Of a stretch of 64,000 nt of DNA, positions 42,844-53,178 are shown piece by piece (positions within the stretch are counted from its first letter, which is position 1; each line of letters begins with the position of its first letter). The position numbers and the translations under genes were made by a program. Below the pieces are notes generated by a model. It did no database searches. It was not told the DNA's origin and saw nothing but the letters and a program-made list of their open reading frames with translations. The DNA comes from Saccharothrix ecbatanensis (GTDB lineage: Bacteria > Actinomycetota > Actinomycetes > Mycobacteriales > Pseudonocardiaceae). Where the stretch lies: the NCBI RefSeq assembly GCF_014205015.1, contig NZ_JACHMO010000001.1:5890001-5954000 (forward strand), written 5' to 3'.

Positions 42844-43599
42844 CTACCGCGGCACGAATCGGGCCACGGGGATGCCCGCGCGCTCCAGTGCCTCGCGGAC
42901 TTTTCGGGCGTGTTCGACGGCTCCCGGGGTGTCGCCGTGGAGGCAGATGGAGTCGACTTCCGTCTTCAGAACGGTGCCGTCGGCCGCCACCAGCTCACCG
43001 TCCCGCGCGAGCCTCAAGACCTGGGCCACGACGGCGTCCGTGCTGGTCAGGACGGCGTTCGGCTGGGTGCGCGGCACCAGCGTGGCCTCCGGCGTGTACG
43101 CGCGGTCGGCGAACGCCTCCCGGACCGGACGCAGCCCGGCCCGTTCGGCGTGGTGCAGGAGGCGGGACCCGGGCAGGCCGAGGACGGGCAGGTCGCCGAA
43201 CGCCTTGACGCCGTCCACCACGGCCTTCGCCTGTGCGTCGTGGTGGACCGTGGCGTTGTAGAGCGCGCCGTGCGGTTTCACGTACTCGACCTTGATCCCG
43301 GCGGCTTTGGCGCACGCGTCCAGGGCGCCGATTTGGTACAGGACTTCGTCGGCCAGTTCGGCCGGGTCGGCGTCGATGAAACGGCGGCCGAAGCCGGCCA
43401 GGTCGCGGTAGGAGACCTGGGCGCCCACGGCCACGCCCGTGCTCGCGGCCTGGCGGCAGACCCGCCGCATGGTCGACGGGTCGCCGGCGTGGAAGCCGCA
43501 GGCCACGTTCGCGCTGGTCACGACGTCCAGCAGGGCGTCGTCGTCACCCAGGCGCCAGATGCCGAAGCCCTCACCGAGGTCGCTGTTGAGGTCGATCAC
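42844..43599 (-). CDS. pxpA: LamB/YcsF family protein, 5-oxoprolinase subunit A
   Basis: Subunit of the ATP-dependent bacterial 5-oxoprolinase PxpABC. 251 residues from the GTG at 43599. The family start [12 protein letters not shown] and the metal-binding [15 protein letters not shown] motif are present, together with VKPHGALYN and [11 protein letters not shown]. No pxpB or pxpC lies in the window, so the partners must be elsewhere. The start overlaps the stop of the upstream CPBP gene (GTGA), which suggests co-expression. Confidence 0.93.
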   Translation of the reverse strand: MIDLNSDLGEGFGIWRLGDDDALLDVVTSANVACGFHAGDPSTMRRVCRQAASTGVAVGAQVSYRDLAGFGRRFIDADPAELADEVLYQIGALDACAKAAGIKVEYVKPHGALYNATVHHDAQAKAVVDGVKAFGDLPVLGLPGSRLLHHAERAGLRPVREAFADRAYTPEATLVPRTQPNAVLTSTDAVVAQVLRLARDGELVAADGTVLKTEVDSICLHGDTPGAVEHARKVREALERAGIPVARFVPR

Positions 43600-44378
43600 G
43601 CGGGCATCACCCCGATCGAGACGAGGAGCAGGGTCAGGCCGGGCAGGAAGTTGTTGATCACGTGCGCCACCACGCTCGCGGTGAGCCTGCGGGTGATCAG
43701 GCGGGCGATGCCGATCGGCAGGGCGATCACGATCAGCAGCGACGTCCGGAGCGGTTCGAGGTGGCTGGCCGCGAAGATGACCGTGGTGAGCACGAACGCC
43801 GCCCACCGGCTCCAGCGCTGCCGTTCGATCGCGCCCCACAGCAGGCCGCGGTAGACGACCTCCTCGCAGACCGGGCCCAGGAAGCACACGTAGAGGAACA
43901 TCACGATGGCGGCGCTGAGGGGCAGGCCCGCGCCGTCCACCAGCTCACCGATGGCGGAGGTGGCGTTCTTGTCGCCGACCGCCTTCGACCAGATCACCGC
44001 GGCCACGTACGTCAGCACCAGGCCGAGCGCGCCGAGCTTGAGGCCGACCTTCACGTCCGCCCAGTCCCAGGCCAGCCGCAGGTCGTGGAACGGGCCGTTG
44101 CCGCGCAGGTAGGTGATCGCGACCGCGACGCCTGCGGCCAGCACCGTCGGCACCATCGAGCCGATCAGGATGAACGTGACGGAACGGGCGAGGTCCGTGC
44201 CCGAGGTTCGAGCCACCGCCGTGATGAAAACCGCACTCAGCACGAATATGGCCTCGACGAGCAGGAACGCGCCGAAGCCCCAGCGCTGGCCGGCACGCGC
44301 CGGTTCCGGCTCACGCCCGACCGCGCGGACACTGGCGATCAGGCCTGTCGGAGGTTCATCCGATGGTGTCACAGCCAT
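43596..44378 (-). CDS. CPBP family intramembrane metalloprotease (copy 1)
   Basis: Polytopic membrane protein of 260 residues of the CAAX-protease and bacteriocin-processing family (Abi). The diagnostic motif pair is [12 protein letters not shown] (Glu-Glu...Arg) and the later FAASHLEP and HVINNFLPG histidines. About eight hydrophobic segments. The substrate is unknown. It is 9 bp after a second CPBP gene of similar plan and is coupled to pxpA downstream. Confidence 0.88.
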   Translation of the reverse strand: MAVTPSDEPPTGLIASVRAVGREPEPARAGQRWGFGAFLLVEAIFVLSAVFITAVARTSGTDLARSVTFILIGSMVPTVLAAGVAVAITYLRGNGPFHDLRLAWDWADVKVGLKLGALGLVLTYVAAVIWSKAVGDKNATSAIGELVDGAGLPLSAAIVMFLYVCFLGPVCEEVVYRGLLWGAIERQRWSRWAAFVLTTVIFAASHLEPLRTSLLIVIALPIGIARLITRRLTASVVAHVINNFLPGLTLLLVSIGVMPA

Positions 44379-44387
44379 CCACCCTAA

Positions 44388-45098
44388 TCAGCCGGTGTAC
44401 AGGTAGACGGCGGGCAGCAGGTTGTTCGCCGCGTGGGCGACGACGCTGGCGGCCACCCGGCCGGTGATCATGCGGGCCGCGCCGATGGCGAGGCCCTGGG
44501 CGAACAGGCCGATCATGCGCCAGCTCTCCTCGTGCAGGAACGCGAAGATGAGGGCGGTGAGGGCGAGGATCGCGAACCTGGGGATCTTGTAGTGGGCCAG
44601 TGCCTGCCACAGAGCACCCCTGGTGAGGACCTCCTCGGTCAGCGGAGCGCCGATGAGGACGAACAGCGCCGCCGCGGCCAGCCAGACCGTGCGGCCCCCG
44701 GAAAGCGCTTCGATCTGCTCCAGGGAGCTGGACTGGTCGGGGTTGAAGCGGAGCAGCAGCGCGCCGACGAGCCAGGCGGCCAGCAGCGCCGCGCCGCCCG
44801 CGGCCAGGCCCACTTTGACGTCACGCCAGGTCGGGACGAGGCCGAAGTCCCGGTTCGGGCCGTTGCCCATGCGCCAGGAGACGACGACGGGGCCCAGGCC
44901 GAGGAGGACGTTCGGGAGGAAGACCAGGAGCAGCAGCGGGCCGAGGACCGGCGGGTCGGTGATGTCCACTTCGGCGAAGCGGTCGGCGGTCGCCGCGGTG
45001 AAGACGAGGGTCGCGACGTGGTAGCCCGCGAGCCCGACGAAGAACGCCAGGAAACCCCAGTGCGCCCTGCCGGTGTCCTGGGCCTGCTGTTCCTCCAC
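44388..45098 (-). CDS. CPBP family intramembrane metalloprotease (copy 2)
   Basis: Second CPBP protein of 236 residues. Motifs are TEEVLTRGALWQ (Glu-Glu...Arg), FAFLHEES and HAANNLLPA, so the active-site set is complete. Shared layout, a WRDVKVGL / WADVKVGL segment and the same C-terminal (I)GxARxITxRxxASVVAH block show that the two genes arose by tandem duplication. Start ATG at 45098. It heads the CPBP - CPBP - pxpA series. Confidence 0.87.
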   Translation of the reverse strand: MEEQQAQDTGRAHWGFLAFFVGLAGYHVATLVFTAATADRFAEVDITDPPVLGPLLLLVFLPNVLLGLGPVVVSWRMGNGPNRDFGLVPTWRDVKVGLAAGGAALLAAWLVGALLLRFNPDQSSSLEQIEALSGGRTVWLAAAALFVLIGAPLTEEVLTRGALWQALAHYKIPRFAILALTALIFAFLHEESWRMIGLFAQGLAIGAARMITGRVAASVVAHAANNLLPAVYLYTG

Positions 45099-45233
45099 TC
45101 GTCCGAACGTAGTGGTCCGGGGGGTGGGGGTACCGCACGAGGTCGTTCAAGATCACCCTGACGGCCGCAGCGGTGTGACCGGGCGCGGGAAGAATTGCGC
45201 CCGGAGCACCCTTTCGCCGGATTGTCGGTGGCC

Positions 45234-45324
45234 AGGCCGCCGGGTCGGGTCAGCGGCCGGGCCGGAACAGCGCCGGATCAGGCTGGCGCCGGATCGGGGC
45301 AGGCCGGCCGCCGGGTCGGGTCAG
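45234..45324. repeat. 19-bp direct repeat in intergenic DNA
   Basis: GGCCGCCGGGTCGGGTCAG occurs at 45235-45253 and 45306-45324, 71 bp apart, with GCCGGATC repeats between. The region (45099-45330) otherwise holds no gene. Confidence 0.6.
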
Positions 45325-45330
45325 GTCGGG

Positions 45331-46407
45331 TCAGCTGTGGATCCGGCCGCGCAACATGACCAGCTTCGGGTGGCGCAGGGCGTCGAGGTCGGCCCGGGGG
45401 TCGGTGTCGTAGACCACGATGTCGGCCGCCGCGCCTTCCGTCAGCGACGGGAACCCCAGCCACTCGCGCGCGGCCCAGGAGGCGGCGCCGAGGGCCTGGG
45501 AGGGGGTCATGCCGACCCGCGTCAGGGCCTGGATCTCGTCCACGATCCGGCCGTGCTCGATACCGCCGCCCGCGTCGGTGCCCGCGTACACCGGAACGCC
45601 CGCCTCGACGGCCTTGGCGACCGTGTCGGTGTTCCGCGCGTACAGGTCCCGCATGTGCCGCTGGTAGGCCGGGTACCTCTCCGCGCCGGCCGCGATGGCC
45701 GGGAAGTTCTCGATGTTGATCAGGGTCGGCACCAGCGCGGTGCCGTGGCGGGCCATCCGGGCGATGGTGTCGTCGGTCAGGCCCGAGCCGTGCTCGATGC
45801 AGTCGATCCCCGCGTCGATCAGGGCGGGCAGGGCCTCTTCACCGAACACGTGCGCGGTGACCCTGGCCTTGTTCTCGTGCGCGACCTTGATCGCCTCGGT
45901 GAGGACGTCCTGGCTCCACAGGGGCGCCAGGTCACCGGTGTCGCGGTCGATCCAGTCGCCGACCAGCTTGATCCAGCCGTCGCCCTCGGCGACCTGCTCG
46001 GCCACCGCCGACGGCAGGTCGGCCGGGTCCTCGATCTCCACGCCGATGTACTTGATGTACCGCTTGGGCCGGGCCAGGTGCCTGCCCGCGCGGATGATGC
46101 GGGGCAGGTCGAGCCGCTCCTGCAACGGGCGGGTGTCCAGCGGCGAGCCGCAGTCCCGGATGAGCAGCGTGCCCGCCTGCCGGTCCGCCAACGCCTGGTC
46201 GACGGCCTCGGGCAGGTCCACCGCGCCCTTGGCGCCCAGGCCGACGTGGCAGTGCGCGTCCACCAGACCGGGCACGAGGTAGCCGCCGTCGACGACGGTG
46301 GTGGCGCCCGGCACCGGCCGGGTGCGGATGCGGCCGTTCACCACCCACACGTCCTGCGGGCCGTCACCCTCGGGGAGGACGACGCCCCGCAGGTGCAGGC
46401 CGGTCAC
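45331..46407 (-). CDS. Amidohydrolase family protein
   Basis: Metal-dependent hydrolase of the amidohydrolase superfamily, 358 residues. Ligands are VDAHCHVGL (HxH), a Lys in WIKLVGDW, His in TAHVFGEEA and IEHGSGL and Asp in YAGTDAGGG. The pattern is close to the imidazolonepropionase/prolidase-like group. Substrate unknown. The GTG at 46407 overlaps the ffh stop (GTGA); the longer frame upstream of it is a shadow of ffh. In M. tuberculosis an amidohydrolase gene also follows ffh. Confidence 0.9.
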   Translation of the reverse strand: MTGLHLRGVVLPEGDGPQDVWVVNGRIRTRPVPGATTVVDGGYLVPGLVDAHCHVGLGAKGAVDLPEAVDQALADRQAGTLLIRDCGSPLDTRPLQERLDLPRIIRAGRHLARPKRYIKYIGVEIEDPADLPSAVAEQVAEGDGWIKLVGDWIDRDTGDLAPLWSQDVLTEAIKVAHENKARVTAHVFGEEALPALIDAGIDCIEHGSGLTDDTIARMARHGTALVPTLINIENFPAIAAGAERYPAYQRHMRDLYARNTDTVAKAVEAGVPVYAGTDAGGGIEHGRIVDEIQALTRVGMTPSQALGAASWAAREWLGFPSLTEGAAADIVVYDTDPRADLDALRHPKLVMLRGRIHS

Positions 46408-47954
46408 TTGCCGAACTTCAGCTTCGACGGGTCGAAGCCGGGTGGCAGCTGGTCGAGCCCGCCCAGGCCGGGCGGGAGTTCGTTCGCGCCACCCTGCGGA
46501 GGCATACCGGGCATACCTCCGGGCATACCTCCGGGGAGCATGCCGGGGAACCCGCCGCGCATCTTCGGCGGCGTCGGGCCGCGGCCCTTCCCCTTCTTCC
46601 CCTTCTTGCCCTTGCCCTTGCGGTTGTTCTTGCCGCCGGCGCCGGGCAGGCCGAAGCGGCCGGCCATCTGGCTCATCATCTTGCGGGCTTCGAAGAAGCG
46701 GTTGACCAGGTCGTTCACGTCGCTGACCCGGACGCCCGAGCCGTTGGCGATGCGCAGCCGCCGGGACGCGTTGATCATCTTCGGGTCGTCCCGCTCGGCC
46801 GGGGTCATGCCGCGGATGATGGCCTGGACCCGGTCGAGGTGCTTCTCGTCCAGCCCGGCCAGCTGGTCCTTCATCTGGCCCGCGCCGGGCAGCATGCCCA
46901 GCAGGTTCGCGATCGGGCCCATCTTGCGCAGGGCGAGCATCTGCTCCAGGAAGTCCTCCAGCGTCAGCTGGCCGGAGCCCATCTTGACCGCGGCGGCCTC
47001 GGCCTGGTCCGCGTCGAACGCCTGTTCCGCCTGCTCGATCAGGGTGAGCATGTCGCCCATGCCCAGGATCCGGCTTGCCATCCGGTCCGGGTGGAAGACG
47101 TCGAAGTCCTCCAGCTTCTCCCCGTTCGAGGCGAACAGGATCGGCTGGCCGGTCACCTCGCGCACGCTGAGCGCCGCGCCACCGCGGGCGTCGCCGTCCA
47201 GCTTGGTGAGCACCACGCCGGTGAAACCGACGCCGTCGGCGAACGCGGTCGCGGTGTTGACCGCGTCCTGGCCGATCATCGCGTCGACCACGAACAGCAC
47301 TTCGTCCGGCTGAACGGCGGCACGGATGTCCACCGCCTGCCGCATCATCTCCTCGTCCACGCCGAGGCGGCCCGCGGTGTCGACCAGCACGACGTCGTGC
47401 TGGGCCCGCTTGGCCTCCTCGATGCCCTTGCGGGCCACGTCGACCGGGTCGCCCACGCCGTTGCCCGGCTCGGGGGCGAACACGGGGACGCCCGCACGCT
47501 GGCCGACCACCTGGAGCTGGGTGACCGCGTTGGGCCGCTGGAGGTCGCAGGCCACCAGCATCGGGGTGTGACCCTGGCCCTTGAGCCACTTCGCGAGCTT
47601 GCCCGCCAGGGTCGTCTTGCCGGCGCCCTGGAGGCCCGCGAGCATGATCACGGTCGGCGGGGTCTTGGCCAGGTTCAGCCTGCGGGTCTCCCCGCCGAGG
47701 ATGCCGACGAGCTCCTCGTTGACGATCTTGACGACCTGCTGGGCCGGGTTCAGGGCCTGGCTGACCTCGGCGCCCTTGGCGCGCTCCTTGACCTTCGCGA
47801 TGAACGTCCGCACCACGGGCAGCGCGACGTCGGCCTCCAGCAGCGCGACCCGGATCTCGCGCGCGGTCGCGTCGATGTCGGCCTCGGTGAGCCGCCCCTT
47901 GCCCCGCAGGTTCTGCAGGACCGAGGTGAGCCGGTCGGAAAGGGTGTTGAACAC
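46404..47954 (-). CDS. ffh: Signal recognition particle protein Ffh
   Basis: GTPase that brings membrane-protein ribosomes to FtsY and SecYEG. 516 residues from a GTG at 47954. N domain, then G domain with GLQGAGKTTLAGKLA (P-loop), DTAGRLGVDEEMM and TKLDGDARGGAA; the M domain follows from about residue 300. The C-terminus is unusual in density: a Lys/Gly-rich NNRKGKGKKGKKGKG stretch, then a Gly/Met/Pro-rich run. It is coupled with the amidohydrolase gene. Confidence 0.97.
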   Translation of the reverse strand: MFNTLSDRLTSVLQNLRGKGRLTEADIDATAREIRVALLEADVALPVVRTFIAKVKERAKGAEVSQALNPAQQVVKIVNEELVGILGGETRRLNLAKTPPTVIMLAGLQGAGKTTLAGKLAKWLKGQGHTPMLVACDLQRPNAVTQLQVVGQRAGVPVFAPEPGNGVGDPVDVARKGIEEAKRAQHDVVLVDTAGRLGVDEEMMRQAVDIRAAVQPDEVLFVVDAMIGQDAVNTATAFADGVGFTGVVLTKLDGDARGGAALSVREVTGQPILFASNGEKLEDFDVFHPDRMASRILGMGDMLTLIEQAEQAFDADQAEAAAVKMGSGQLTLEDFLEQMLALRKMGPIANLLGMLPGAGQMKDQLAGLDEKHLDRVQAIIRGMTPAERDDPKMINASRRLRIANGSGVRVSDVNDLVNRFFEARKMMSQMAGRFGLPGAGGKNNRKGKGKKGKKGKGRGPTPPKMRGGFPGMLPGGMPGGMPGMPPQGGANELPPGLGGLDQLPPGFDPSKLKFGK

Positions 47955-48015
47955 GTTGCCGCCAGACCTCGCACGTCGTCGGTGGGTTTCCTCGTTTCCA
48001 GGGTAGCCGTCCCGT

Positions 48016-48558
48016 TCACGCCGGCGTCACCGACAGCCGCAGGTGGTCCCGGCGGGTCAGCAGGGTCAGGCCCTGCCAGCCGCGTGGCGGCACACCGGCG
48101 GCGAAGCGGGCGCGCAGCCCGGCCGCGCGGCGGACGTGCCGGGTGAACGACCGTGAGCGGATCAGCCTGCCCCGCTTGACCTGCCCGGACAGCGCCTCCT
48201 CCGGGCTGGCGTCGAGCCACAGGAAATGCCGAGGACGGTTGGTCAGCACGCCGACGGCGACCAGTCCGGCGCGGGTCGTAGGTCGGGTGGACGGTTCGTG
48301 GACCAGCAGTAGGCCGGTCGCGGTAATCGCGAACCACAGGATGCGGGCACGGTGCACGAAGTGCACCAAAGGTCGGTAGAGGCGGTACGGCACGGCCTTC
48401 GGGAAGAGGGCGCGCAGTCTGGTGCGCACCTGGTCGGAGTCCAACACGACGGCGGGCGCGCCACCCGTGTCGGCGGCGGCGAGCAGCGTGGACTTACCCG
48501 CTCCCGGCAGTCCGGCCAGCACGATCAGCGAGCGCGGCCTCACGGCGACAGCGGTCAT
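48016..48558 (-). CDS. AAA family ATPase / kinase-like P-loop protein
   Basis: Small P-loop protein of 180 residues with Walker A GLPGAGKST and a VVLDSDQVRTRL segment, as in nucleotide or sugar kinases of the AAA_33 type. A substrate-side region FLWLDASPEEALSGQVKRGR and basic C-terminal part follow. The ATG at 48558 is preferred over 48567 because TAGTAT lies seven bases before it and overlaps the other ATG, suggesting a leaderless message. Function unknown. Confidence 0.8.
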   Translation of the reverse strand: MTAVAVRPRSLIVLAGLPGAGKSTLLAAADTGGAPAVVLDSDQVRTRLRALFPKAVPYRLYRPLVHFVHRARILWFAITATGLLLVHEPSTRPTTRAGLVAVGVLTNRPRHFLWLDASPEEALSGQVKRGRLIRSRSFTRHVRRAAGLRARFAAGVPPRGWQGLTLLTRRDHLRLSVTPA

Positions 48559-48607
48559 CGCGTCCATACTAAAGAGACGTGCCGGACGACCACGAGTTCC
48601 GAGGCGA

Positions 48608-48644
48608 CCGGAGGCGGCCCAACCCCTCGATGGGCCGCCTCCGG
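48608..48644. terminator. Perfect 14-bp hairpin (second of two) downstream of glnD
   Basis: CCGGAGGCGGCCCA (48608-48621) and its exact complement (48631-48644) with a nine-base loop. It follows another perfect hairpin and precedes the ATPase gene promoter. Confidence 0.65.
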
Positions 48645-48686
48645 CCACGCGGTGGCGACACTCCCTCCGCCCCACCCCCAGTCGGG

Positions 48687-48733
48687 CGGACCCCCGTGCC
48701 ATGACAGGAAGTCTGCCCCGGCACGGGGGTCCG
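48687..48733 (-). terminator. Perfect 14-bp hairpin downstream of glnD
   Basis: CGGACCCCCGTGCC (48687-48700) and its exact complement (48720-48733), loop of 19 bases, about 60 bp after the glnD stop. It probably terminates the amt - glnB - glnD operon. Confidence 0.7.
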
Positions 48734-48793
48734 GCGTCAGCGTGAGCACCCGCGGTGGGTTGTGCGTAGTGCTACGCAACCGCTCTGCGGGCT

Positions 48794-51163
48794 TCACCCC
48801 GCGGCGTTGAGGACCGCCTGTTCGATCTTGCGGCGGCGGGCGGCGTCCATGCCGTCGGGCACGGTGATGGCGAACGAGTCCACGACCGTGGAGCCCAATG
48901 TGGACACCCGCGCCCAAACGATGTCCACACCGGACTGTTCCAACGCGTCCGCGACCCGGTGCAGCAGTCCGATCCGGTCCGCCGCGCGCAGCTCCAGCAC
49001 CACCGCGCCGGACGACTCGTCGTCGAACCAGAGCGCCTTCGGCGGCGGCGGGTCGGCCGGCGGGCCGCCGTAGTCGCGTTCCTTCGCGGCGAGCTTGTCG
49101 CCCAGCGCGAGGGTGCCGTCCACGGCCCTGCTGAGCTGTTCGCGCAGCAGGGTCACGTCCGGCAGGGAACCGAACCTGGGCGACACCGTGAACACGTCGA
49201 CCGCAGCTCCCTCGTGCGAACGGAGGGTGGCGGCGTGCACTTCGAGGGAGTTGAGCGCCAGCACGCCGGCGGCCCTGGAGAGCAGCCCCGGACGGTCGGG
49301 CGCGACCACCGTGACGGTCGCCGCGTGGTCGGCCGGGTCGATCAGCACGTCCGGTCTGCCGCTGCTCAGCACGGCCTGCGCGAGGTCCTGCTGGCGTTGG
49401 TCCAACGGCTCCGGCTTGGGCAGCGGGTCGCCCGCCATCGCCGTCCGGCAGCGCGCCACCAGGTCGCGGATCAGCGACGCCTTCCAGTCCGACCAGACGC
49501 CGGGGCCGGTCGCCACCGCGTCCGCCTCGGCCAGCGCGTAGAGCAGTTCGAGCAGCACCGGGTCGCCGCCGAGGGTGTCCACCACGCGGCGCACGGTGGC
49601 CTCGTCCTCCACGTCACGGCGGGTGGCCGTGTGCGGGAGCAGGAGGTGGTGGCGCACCAGGGCGGTGAGCGTGGCGACGTCCTGCGGCCACAGGCCGAGC
49701 CGTTCGGCGATCTGGGTGGTGATCGCGGCGCCGACGACGGAGTGGTCCGCCTGCCTGCCCTTGCCGATGTCGTGCACCAGCGTGCCGAGCAGCAGCAGGT
49801 CGGGCCGGGACACCCTCGTCACCAGGCGGGCCGCGTGCGCGGTGGCCTGCACGAGGTGGCGGTCCACGGTCCACGTGTGCGCGGCGTCACGGGGCGGCAG
49901 GTCCCGCACCGCGCCCCACTCGGGGAAGAGCCTGCCCCACAGGCCGGTGCGGTCCAGCGCCTCGACCACGTCGATCAGGCCCGTGCCGCTGCCCAGCAGG
50001 GCCAGCAACTCCTCCCGGGCCTCCCTGGGCCACGGCTGGCGCAGCTCGGGAGCGGAGTCGGCGAGCTTGGCCAACGTGCCAGCGGCGATCGGGTGCTTGC
50101 TGCGTGCGGCGGCCGTGGCGACACGTAGTAGTAGGGCCGGGTCACGGCTGGGCATGGCGTCACGTGCCAACGCCACCTCGGAGCCGTGCAGCACCACGCC
50201 TTCGTCCAGCGGCCGTCTCGCCGGCGCGCGCCTGAGCGGGGAACGGGCGAACACACCCAGTCCACGCTTGGGCACGGCAGCGCGCGCTGTGCGCATCGCC
50301 ACGTCCACCGCGTACACGATCGTGCGGGCCGCCGACGACATCGCGCGGGCCAGCATGAAGCGGTCCTGGAGCCCCAACGCGGTGGCGACCTCGTCGCCGT
50401 CCTGCGCACGGAGCACGTCCCGCGGCTTCCCGGCCACCCGGCGCAGCTCGGTGCGCACGTCCAGCAGCAGCTTGCGTGCCTCGTTGACCTCGGCGGACGG
50501 CCGGTCGGTCAGCTGCGCCGCGCTCAACGCGTCCAGCAGCGTGACGTCCCGCAGCCCGCCCCGGCCGTGCTTCAGGTCCGGCTCGACGCGGTGCGCGATC
50601 TCGCCGCTGCGCGCCCACCGCCGTGCCGCCGACTCCGACATCTCGTCCAGCCGCGTGCGCACCCCCGTGCGCCACGCCTGACGCGCGCTGTCCGCCAGCC
50701 GCTGGCTGATCACCTGGTCGCCCGCGATGTGGCGGATGTCCAGCAGCCCCAACGCGGTGCGCAGGTCACCGGCGGCGACGCGGAGCGCCTCGCCGACCGT
50801 GCGCACCGAGTGGTCCAGGCCGATGCCGGAGTTCCACAGCGGGTACCAGAGCTTCTCGGCGATCTGGTCCACGCCCTTGTGCCCGTTGTGCACCAAGAGC
50901 AGGTCCAGATCGGAATAGGGCACCAGCTCGCGCCTGCCCAGACCCCCCACGGCGACCAGCGCGACCCCACCGCCCGGTCCACCTACGCCCGCTTGCGCGG
51001 CGTGCGCGGTGAGCCAGAACTCGTGCAGGTCCACCAGCGCCTCGCGCAGCGACTCCCCCGTCAAACGGCGCCGACCTGGCGCGAGCAGCCGATCGCGTGC
51101 TCGCACCAGGTCGTCAGCCGTGACGACGGCCGTCTCGGCGTTCTCCATACGGCCGTCCCCCAT
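48794..51163 (-). CDS. glnD: Protein-PII nucleotidyltransferase GlnD
   Basis: Bifunctional nucleotidyl transferase/removing enzyme for PII; in actinobacteria it adenylylates GlnB/GlnK at low nitrogen. 789 residues. The nucleotidyltransferase motif is GGLGRRELVPYSDLDLLLVH. A central GlnE-like helical region follows, then an HD domain (VHDIGKGRQADHSVVG) and two C-terminal ACT domains (VTVVAPDRPGLLSRAAGV and LRAADRIGLLHRVADAL) that sense glutamine. It follows glnB by 15 bp. The ATG at 51163 (GGAG five bases upstream) or the ATG at 51148 may be used. Confidence 0.95.
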   Translation of the reverse strand: MGDGRMENAETAVVTADDLVRARDRLLAPGRRRLTGESLREALVDLHEFWLTAHAAQAGVGGPGGGVALVAVGGLGRRELVPYSDLDLLLVHNGHKGVDQIAEKLWYPLWNSGIGLDHSVRTVGEALRVAAGDLRTALGLLDIRHIAGDQVISQRLADSARQAWRTGVRTRLDEMSESAARRWARSGEIAHRVEPDLKHGRGGLRDVTLLDALSAAQLTDRPSAEVNEARKLLLDVRTELRRVAGKPRDVLRAQDGDEVATALGLQDRFMLARAMSSAARTIVYAVDVAMRTARAAVPKRGLGVFARSPLRRAPARRPLDEGVVLHGSEVALARDAMPSRDPALLLRVATAAARSKHPIAAGTLAKLADSAPELRQPWPREAREELLALLGSGTGLIDVVEALDRTGLWGRLFPEWGAVRDLPPRDAAHTWTVDRHLVQATAHAARLVTRVSRPDLLLLGTLVHDIGKGRQADHSVVGAAITTQIAERLGLWPQDVATLTALVRHHLLLPHTATRRDVEDEATVRRVVDTLGGDPVLLELLYALAEADAVATGPGVWSDWKASLIRDLVARCRTAMAGDPLPKPEPLDQRQQDLAQAVLSSGRPDVLIDPADHAATVTVVAPDRPGLLSRAAGVLALNSLEVHAATLRSHEGAAVDVFTVSPRFGSLPDVTLLREQLSRAVDGTLALGDKLAAKERDYGGPPADPPPPKALWFDDESSGAVVLELRAADRIGLLHRVADALEQSGVDIVWARVSTLGSTVVDSFAITVPDGMDAARRRKIEQAVLNAAG

Positions 51164-51178
51164 TCCTACTCCGGAGCC

Positions 51179-52857
<1,679 letters not shown>

Positions 52858-52903
52858 GTCGACCTCCACTGCACGTCGGTTGCAGGGAGCATCGGGATGT
52901 CCT

Positions 52904-52973
52904 GTTTCACGCGGTTGCGCCCAAGGTTTCGCGCACGTGAACTGTCCGGCCCCTGGTGTTACAGCCAGGTTTC
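52904..52973 (-). promoter_or_regulatory. GlnR-like binding sites upstream of amt
   Basis: Read on the minus strand: GAAAC-N6-GTAAC (52973-52958), TTCAC-N6-GAAAC (52941-52926) and a further GAAAC at 52908-52904 preceded by GCAAC. These match the actinobacterial GlnR half-sites gTnAC and GaAAC with six-base spacing (order reversed in the first). They lie 47-116 bp before the amt start. Binding is inferred. Confidence 0.65.
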
Positions 52974-53131
52974 GCACGCTTGAAGCAGGTGCTTCAGCCT
53001 GCGACCAGTCCCGATGGCAGTGGAATTTCCGGTGACGGAACGTGCGAGCCGATCTCGCCTTTGCGGTGGTTCGTGTGATCGGGCGGGACGGCCCGGCGAC
53101 CGTGGGTCACCGGGTCCGCCAGGTCGACGGA

Positions 53132-53161
53132 GGCCGCCCCCACCGGGTGGTGGAGGCGGCC
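53132..53161 (-). terminator. Terminator after the exported peptidase gene
   Basis: GGCCGCCCCCACC (53132-53144) pairs with GGTGGAGGCGGCC (53149-53161) with one mismatch and a four-base loop, 17 bp after the stop at 53179. Confidence 0.65.
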
Positions 53162-53178
53162 CCGACTCGTCAGTCCCG

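Larger units (their letters stand above)
52858..53178. other. Intergenic region between amt and the peptidase gene
   Basis: 321 bp without a gene. The left part is the amt control region with GlnR-like half-sites (52904-52973). The right part holds a hairpin terminator (53132-53161) for the leftward peptidase gene. Confidence 0.6.

Noticed and set aside
45331..47589. 752-residue version of the amidohydrolase
   Set aside because: Its N-terminal half is an off-frame reading of ffh. The GTG at 46407 gives the complete family protein.
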